Made by a program: the position numbers and the translations under genes
In this document: positions 4,749-7,743 of the stretch, in pieces
Layout: each line of letters opens with the position of its first letter
Position numbering within the stretch: position 1 is the stretch's first letter
NCBI GenBank assembly: GCA_946886805.1
Contig: CAMPJM010000178.1
Location: 1 to 7,743 of the forward strand
DNA length: 7,743 bases
Direction of reading: 5' to 3'
Source of the DNA: an uncultured Flammeovirgaceae bacterium
GTDB taxonomy: Bacteria; Bacteroidota; Bacteroidia; Cytophagales; Cyclobacteriaceae
Notes under the pieces: generated by a model
The model's database searches: none
What the model saw: only the letters and a program-made list of their open reading frames with translations
Told to the model about the DNA's origin: nothing

Positions 4749-7177
4749 AATTTGTGTTTAGTTGTTTGAAATGGAATTTTTATTGATAAGATTACGTTCC
4801 TTCCAGGCTCTGGCAATCCAATAAGCCTGTAAAAACTCGTGTGATTCATATACCGGGTATTCAGGAGGTTTTGCACCTGGAGATTGACCGCTATAGGAGT
4901 ATCATACAAAGAAATTCTCGTTCCTGCTCGAAGATCAATCACTTGGTAACCAGGCGTTTTTCTCTCAGGCGGGACAATATTGTTTTGCTTTGCGGTAAGT
5001 CGGCAATCGATGGAAAAAAAGGTGTCATGCGACCTTTCTGATAATGCTGGTGACCATGTAAGGCTGAGCAGGGCAGATGCGGGGGGCGAAAACGGCAACG
5101 TATAGCCCTCTTTATCTCCGGAAATTTGGCGGGCGTATACATATTCTCCGAGGAGCTCAAGGCTCAATCCCTTATAAAATTCCCACTTAGCTTGTATCTC
5201 GCTTCCATAACGCAGCACTTTGCTTTGTGTGTATTCAAAAACCTGATTGCCCGCACCGTATAGATAGTCGTGCTGTGATGTGGGATTGAGGTATATATAA
5301 TTTGGAAAATAATTATAGAAGGGCGAGATAGATGCTGACCATTGTGGCTGCGTCCAATTTAAGCCCAAGTCGACCTGATAAGATTGCTCCGGATCGAGGT
5401 TGATATCACCACGTTCGTAACTAAAATAATGATAATTGACCCCATTAGCGCCCAGCTCTTTAGCAATCGGCATCCGGAAACTTTTGCCGATGTTCGCCTT
5501 CAATCCAAGCTTTCCTTTATTGTAATTTAGGCCTGCAGACCATACCAGGCTATTAAATTTCCTAGACTGGTTGCCAGCCCTTTCTATATAACTGGATTCC
5601 ATTTTACCATCTGTCACCGTTTCAGATGCGAACCAATCTTCATATCGAAACATGCTGATTGTCCCAAAGTCATACCTAAGTGCACCATGCAGCAGTAGGG
5701 CGTTGTTTAACTGGAACTTATCATAGACGAATGCCCCTACAGTTGTTTGCCTGAATGAAGGAACCAGAAAACCCCAACCACCTATTGTATTATCCTGATG
5801 TTCTCCATTCAATCCAACCCTAATGCTATGTTTGCCGAACCAGCGGTATCCACGAATATTGGCTGTAAATACATGCTTATCGAATTCTCGCTCCAGGTCA
5901 GAGGGGATGGGTGATTCTTCCGGATACACAGGGGGCATATAACCATGGTTAACATATTGGCTAAATTCCTGCCGAAAGTTATGTTGATAACCGATTTCCG
6001 TTTTCAGCATATAGTCTTTAGAAAAATAAAATTCACTTGAATTGATTATTTTGAAATGGTTGACCTCCTGGCGAGGGTATAAAATATCACGATTTGATTT
6101 ATCATGTAAATCCGAGTCAACCCTTCTAGGCTCCAGTCCATGTGCATTGGCGAAAAAACCACTACTACTGCTAATATTGCTGAGGTAAAATATAGATTTG
6201 ATCTTTTCGTGTACCAGACCAAAATCAAAGTGTGTATTGAACTCCTTTCCTGCCGAATTGCGTAAATGCTGTTCGTGCAGGTCTACAGCAAAGTCATATA
6301 CATAAACCCTATCGGTTGGAACCTGGTAATCGCCATAATCCTGATGAGTAATGCGGGTATTAAAGAAGAACGTCTGTTTTCTTCCATAGAGGTTTATGGA
6401 GGCTCCATAAAGATTGTTGTTGGTTTTGCCAACCAGGTCTATTGAGCCACCGAAGGATTCTGGTTCCGGTACTGGGGCAGATTTTATATTGATGGCACCG
6501 CCAATAGCATCGGACCCATACATAAAGGAAGCGGCACCCATTATGACCTCAGCTTGATGCACACTGAACTGATCAATTTCCAAACCATGGTCAGCACCCC
6601 ATTGCTGACCTTCGTGCTTCACCCCATTATTTATTACTACTACCCGATTAAACCCCAGTCCACGAATGAGGGGCTTAGACTGCCCCGAACCAATCCCTAT
6701 AGTACTAACACCTGGCAAGCGTTCGAGCGATTTCATTAGGCTTCCCCCCAGGTTCTGTCTAATAAATGAATCACCCACCGTTTGGATACTAAGGGATTCC
6801 TCCTTTTTCCGGATATCGATCTGGTCTGTTTGGACTACAACCTCGTTGAGCTGCTCAACCAAAGGTTGAAGATGAATTTGGACGATTCTTCCCTCACTCT
6901 CTGGATATATATCCACCACTTTAGCGGCATAGCCAATGTAGGAAACATAAAGGGCATATTGTCGTAATGCAGGTGCGGTAAATTCGAAAAAACCATTTCG
7001 ATCTGCTATACTGATATGATTCCCCGGCGTAAGTCTGATTGTAGCACCTTCTAAAGGAACTTTCTCCTCATCTAATACTATACCGGATATGGTCATTTGC
7101 TGACCGGATAGAATAAACGCGTTTCCGGCAAACAAGCATACAAATACTAAAGAGAAAACTGAACTGGCTGTAGGCAT
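4745..7177 (-). CDS. TonB-dependent outer-membrane receptor, candidate metal or metal-carrier transporter
   Basis: It imports a ligand across the outer membrane using TonB-ExbB-ExbD energy. From ATG 7177 it is 810 aa: a hydrophobic signal peptide to about residue 27; a carboxypeptidase-regulatory-like domain (about 28-110; MTISGIVLDEEKVPLEGATI, NGFFEF, VSYIGY); a plug (about 125-235; PGVSTIGIGSGQSKPLIRG, GLGFNRVVVINNGVKHEGQQ, ADHGLEID, YGSDAIGGAINI); then a beta-barrel ending in aromatic residues and a short KHKL tail. No SusD partner gene is adjacent, which favours a small ligand over a polysaccharide. The 'R..v..dGi...g..w..DHG.eid' plug pattern also occurs in ZnuD-like zinc receptors, but substrate remains inference. 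The frame extends to ATG 7207, but that codon lies inside a palindromic candidate operator and gives a poor leader (MLHLCYCILP), so 7177 is preferred. Confidence 0.88.
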   Translation of the reverse strand: MPTASSVFSLVFVCLFAGNAFILSGQQMTISGIVLDEEKVPLEGATIRLTPGNHISIADRNGFFEFTAPALRQYALYVSYIGYAAKVVDIYPESEGRIVQIHLQPLVEQLNEVVVQTDQIDIRKKEESLSIQTVGDSFIRQNLGGSLMKSLERLPGVSTIGIGSGQSKPLIRGLGFNRVVVINNGVKHEGQQWGADHGLEIDQFSVHQAEVIMGAASFMYGSDAIGGAINIKSAPVPEPESFGGSIDLVGKTNNNLYGASINLYGRKQTFFFNTRITHQDYGDYQVPTDRVYVYDFAVDLHEQHLRNSAGKEFNTHFDFGLVHEKIKSIFYLSNISSSSGFFANAHGLEPRRVDSDLHDKSNRDILYPRQEVNHFKIINSSEFYFSKDYMLKTEIGYQHNFRQEFSQYVNHGYMPPVYPEESPIPSDLEREFDKHVFTANIRGYRWFGKHSIRVGLNGEHQDNTIGGWGFLVPSFRQTTVGAFVYDKFQLNNALLLHGALRYDFGTISMFRYEDWFASETVTDGKMESSYIERAGNQSRKFNSLVWSAGLNYNKGKLGLKANIGKSFRMPIAKELGANGVNYHYFSYERGDINLDPEQSYQVDLGLNWTQPQWSASISPFYNYFPNYIYLNPTSQHDYLYGAGNQVFEYTQSKVLRYGSEIQAKWEFYKGLSLELLGEYVYARQISGDKEGYTLPFSPPASALLSLTWSPALSERSHDTFFSIDCRLTAKQNNIVPPERKTPGYQVIDLRAGTRISLYDTPIAVNLQVQNLLNTRYMNHTSFYRLIGLPEPGRNVILSIKIPFQTTKHKL

Positions 7178-7199
7178 AGGGAGAATACAATAACATAAA

Positions 7200-7214
7200 T
7201 GCAACATAGTTGCA
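7200..7214. promoter_or_regulatory. Candidate operator, copy A (TGCAACnnnGTTGCA)
   Basis: A perfect 6-bp inverted repeat, TGCAAC-ATA-GTTGCA, centred at 7207 and lying 22 nt before the preferred receptor start, in the predicted 5' leader. It has the same arms and spacing as copy B, whose centre is 41 bp away, about four helical turns. Fur-family regulators bind palindromes of this size; identity of the protein is inferred only. Confidence 0.6.
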
Positions 7215-7232
7215 CATAGTTATGAAGCTTTT

Positions 7233-7263
7233 TTTATTTTTGCAACTTTGTTGCAAAAATAAA
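7233..7263. promoter_or_regulatory. Candidate operator, copy B, within a 31-bp palindrome
   Basis: Two perfect 14-bp arms, TTTATTTTTGCAAC (7233-7246) and GTTGCAAAAATAAA (7250-7263), flank a TTT spacer. The core TGCAACnnnGTTGCA equals copy A. It overlaps the proposed -7 promoter element, so a bound protein would block RNA polymerase. It could be read as a hairpin, but T tracts after the stem are absent and no gene ends here, so an operator fits better. Confidence 0.65.
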
Positions 7264-7288
7264 TCAAAAACTTTTTTTTGATCGTCAA
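7254..7288 (-). promoter_or_regulatory. Candidate Bacteroidota-type promoter of the receptor operon
   Basis: On the - strand, TATTTTTG (7261-7254) matches the Bacteroidota -7 consensus TAnnTTTG exactly. A TTG at 7288-7286 could be the -33 element, with 24 nt between, slightly longer than usual. Transcription would start near 7247, giving a leader of about 70 nt that contains operator copy A. It would serve the whole - strand unit down to about 2240. Confidence 0.5.
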
Positions 7289-7308
7289 GATATTTGGATC
7301 AGATTTAT

Positions 7309-7346
7309 ACCACCAGTCGCTGTCTTCCTTACCACCGGTCGCTGTC
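7309..7346. repeat. Two-copy direct repeat, 22-bp period
   Basis: ACCACCAGTCGCTGTC (7309-7324) recurs as ACCACCGGTCGCTGTC (7331-7346), 15 of 16 identical, separated by TTCCTT. The second copy supplies the left arm of the adjoining hairpin. No further copy is seen in the window. Confidence 0.65.
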
Positions 7347-7360
7347 CCCTGACAGCAACC
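7337..7360. repeat. Hairpin overlapping the direct repeat
   Basis: GGT-C-GCTGTC (7337-7346) pairs with GACAGC-A-ACC (7351-7360) around a CCCT loop, with a single C/A mismatch. No T tract follows on either strand, so it is probably not an intrinsic terminator; a short dispersed repeat element is possible. Confidence 0.5.
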
Positions 7361-7627
7361 AATTCAATAGCGGTGACGTGTGAATATCCTTACAAAAGCT
7401 GCCCTTCTTACTCACGTCTTGTGCTGACTTTCTGCAAAAGCGTGCTGTCTGAACATAAGCATGATGCGTCCTGTCGGGGGATTGGACGTGGAGAGGAAAA
7501 AAATGACCTAAAACCAATCATTTGGACTAGATGGTACCAAAGTGATTGGACATTTTTTAATGATGATTTCTTCGTGTTTTTCTTTTTCTTTATTTCCATT
7601 CCTTTGACAATCTTATTTTTAAATAAC

Positions 7628-7741
7628 TTAAGTTTCGCACATTGATTTAATGAAGTTGAGAGGTGCATAACCCTCCTCGGCGTTGGTAAAAGTAGGATTA
7701 GTGTTTTCCATTTCAGAAACTTTAAAAACTTCTGCGCCTGA
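7628..7741 (-). CDS. C-terminal end of an unrecognised protein, partial
   Basis: Reading leftward from the window edge, this frame gives 37 residues and stops at TAA (7630-7628). The segments SGAEVFKVSEMENTNPTFTN and AEEGYAPLNFIKSMCET look like genuine coding sequence: mixed polar and hydrophobic, with no low-complexity noise. The other - strand frames here are either closed by a stop or run into lysine-rich AT sequence. I do not recognise the family. The gene reads toward the receptor operon and would end about 340 bp upstream of its promoter; no shared transcription can be claimed. Confidence 0.55.
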   Translation of the reverse strand, partial: SGAEVFKVSEMENTNPTFTNAEEGYAPLNFIKSMCET

Positions 7742-7743
7742 CC

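Larger units (their letters stand above)
7290..7627. other. Intergenic stretch without a convincing gene
   Basis: Several short frames are open here on both strands, but none looks like protein, none has a credible start context, and they overlap each other. The stretch holds the direct repeat and hairpin at 7309-7360 and a T-rich block at about 7551-7622. The right part is the downstream region of the partial - strand gene at the window edge; no strong terminator hairpin is visible there. Confidence 0.5.

Noticed and set aside
7178..7207. Ten extra N-terminal codons of the TonB receptor from ATG 7207
   Set aside because: The ATG lies within palindrome copy A and adds a Cys-containing, poorly suited stretch before a good hydrophobic signal peptide that starts at ATG 7177.
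7233..7263. The 31-bp palindrome as an intrinsic terminator
   Set aside because: No + strand gene ends before it, no T tract follows the stem on either strand, and its core is duplicated at 7200-7214, which fits an operator.
7309..7346. Start of a CRISPR array
   Set aside because: Only two 16-bp units with a 6-bp spacer, one mismatch and no cas genes; far too short for CRISPR.
7329..7668. Three overlapping short frames (62, 86 and 90 codons) in the right intergenic stretch
   Set aside because: They overlap on both strands, lack credible start contexts and include repeat and AT-rich sequence; the frame ending at 7628 fits coding sequence better at the right edge.

Overview
The window looks like a Bacteroidota chromosome segment, probably from the Cytophagales (Cyclobacteriaceae-like). 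This is inferred from the TonB-dependent receptor with an N-terminal carboxypeptidase-regulatory-like domain, the DUF4625-type lipoproteins, acidic residues straight after the lipidated cysteines (the Bacteroidota surface-export signal), A-rich rather than Shine-Dalgarno leaders, and a TAnnTTTG-type promoter element. Genus is not resolvable from the sequence alone.

Left part, + strand: the last 48 codons of a GntR/HutC-type regulator (UTRA effector domain) end at 148. A gene-poor stretch follows, with a small G/C hairpin and a doubtful 63-codon ORF. Then comes a complete 442-aa lipoprotein resembling (alpha/alpha)6-barrel glycoside hydrolases (742-2070). The regulator and enzyme may belong to a sugar-use locus that extends to the left.

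Centre and right, - strand: a compact transcription unit reads right to left from about 7260 to about 2240. Its order is an 810-aa outer-membrane TonB-dependent receptor; a 268-aa lipoprotein made of two tandem histidine-rich DUF4625-like domains (ATGA overlap with the receptor); a lipoprotein with one DUF4625-like domain plus an unrecognised C-terminal domain, whose signal peptide is thrown out of frame by one base in an A7 run; a 158-aa histidine-rich DUF4625 lipoprotein; and a 60-codon ORF joined to it by a TAATG overlap. In front of the receptor lie two copies of the palindrome TGCAACnnnGTTGCA, one of them inside a 31-bp palindrome that overlaps a plausible -7 element. This is the layout of a repressor-controlled nutrient-uptake operon.

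Working model (inference): the receptor imports a scarce metal, zinc being the favoured guess, and the lipoproteins, which carry surface-export-like signals and HxH/HxxEH-type histidine clusters, bind the metal or a metal carrier outside the cell. A Fur-family repressor, Zur-like, would act on the palindromes. No part of this is proven by the sequence.

The right edge holds an intergenic stretch with a 22-bp-period direct repeat and a hairpin, then the last 37 codons of an unrecognised - strand gene.
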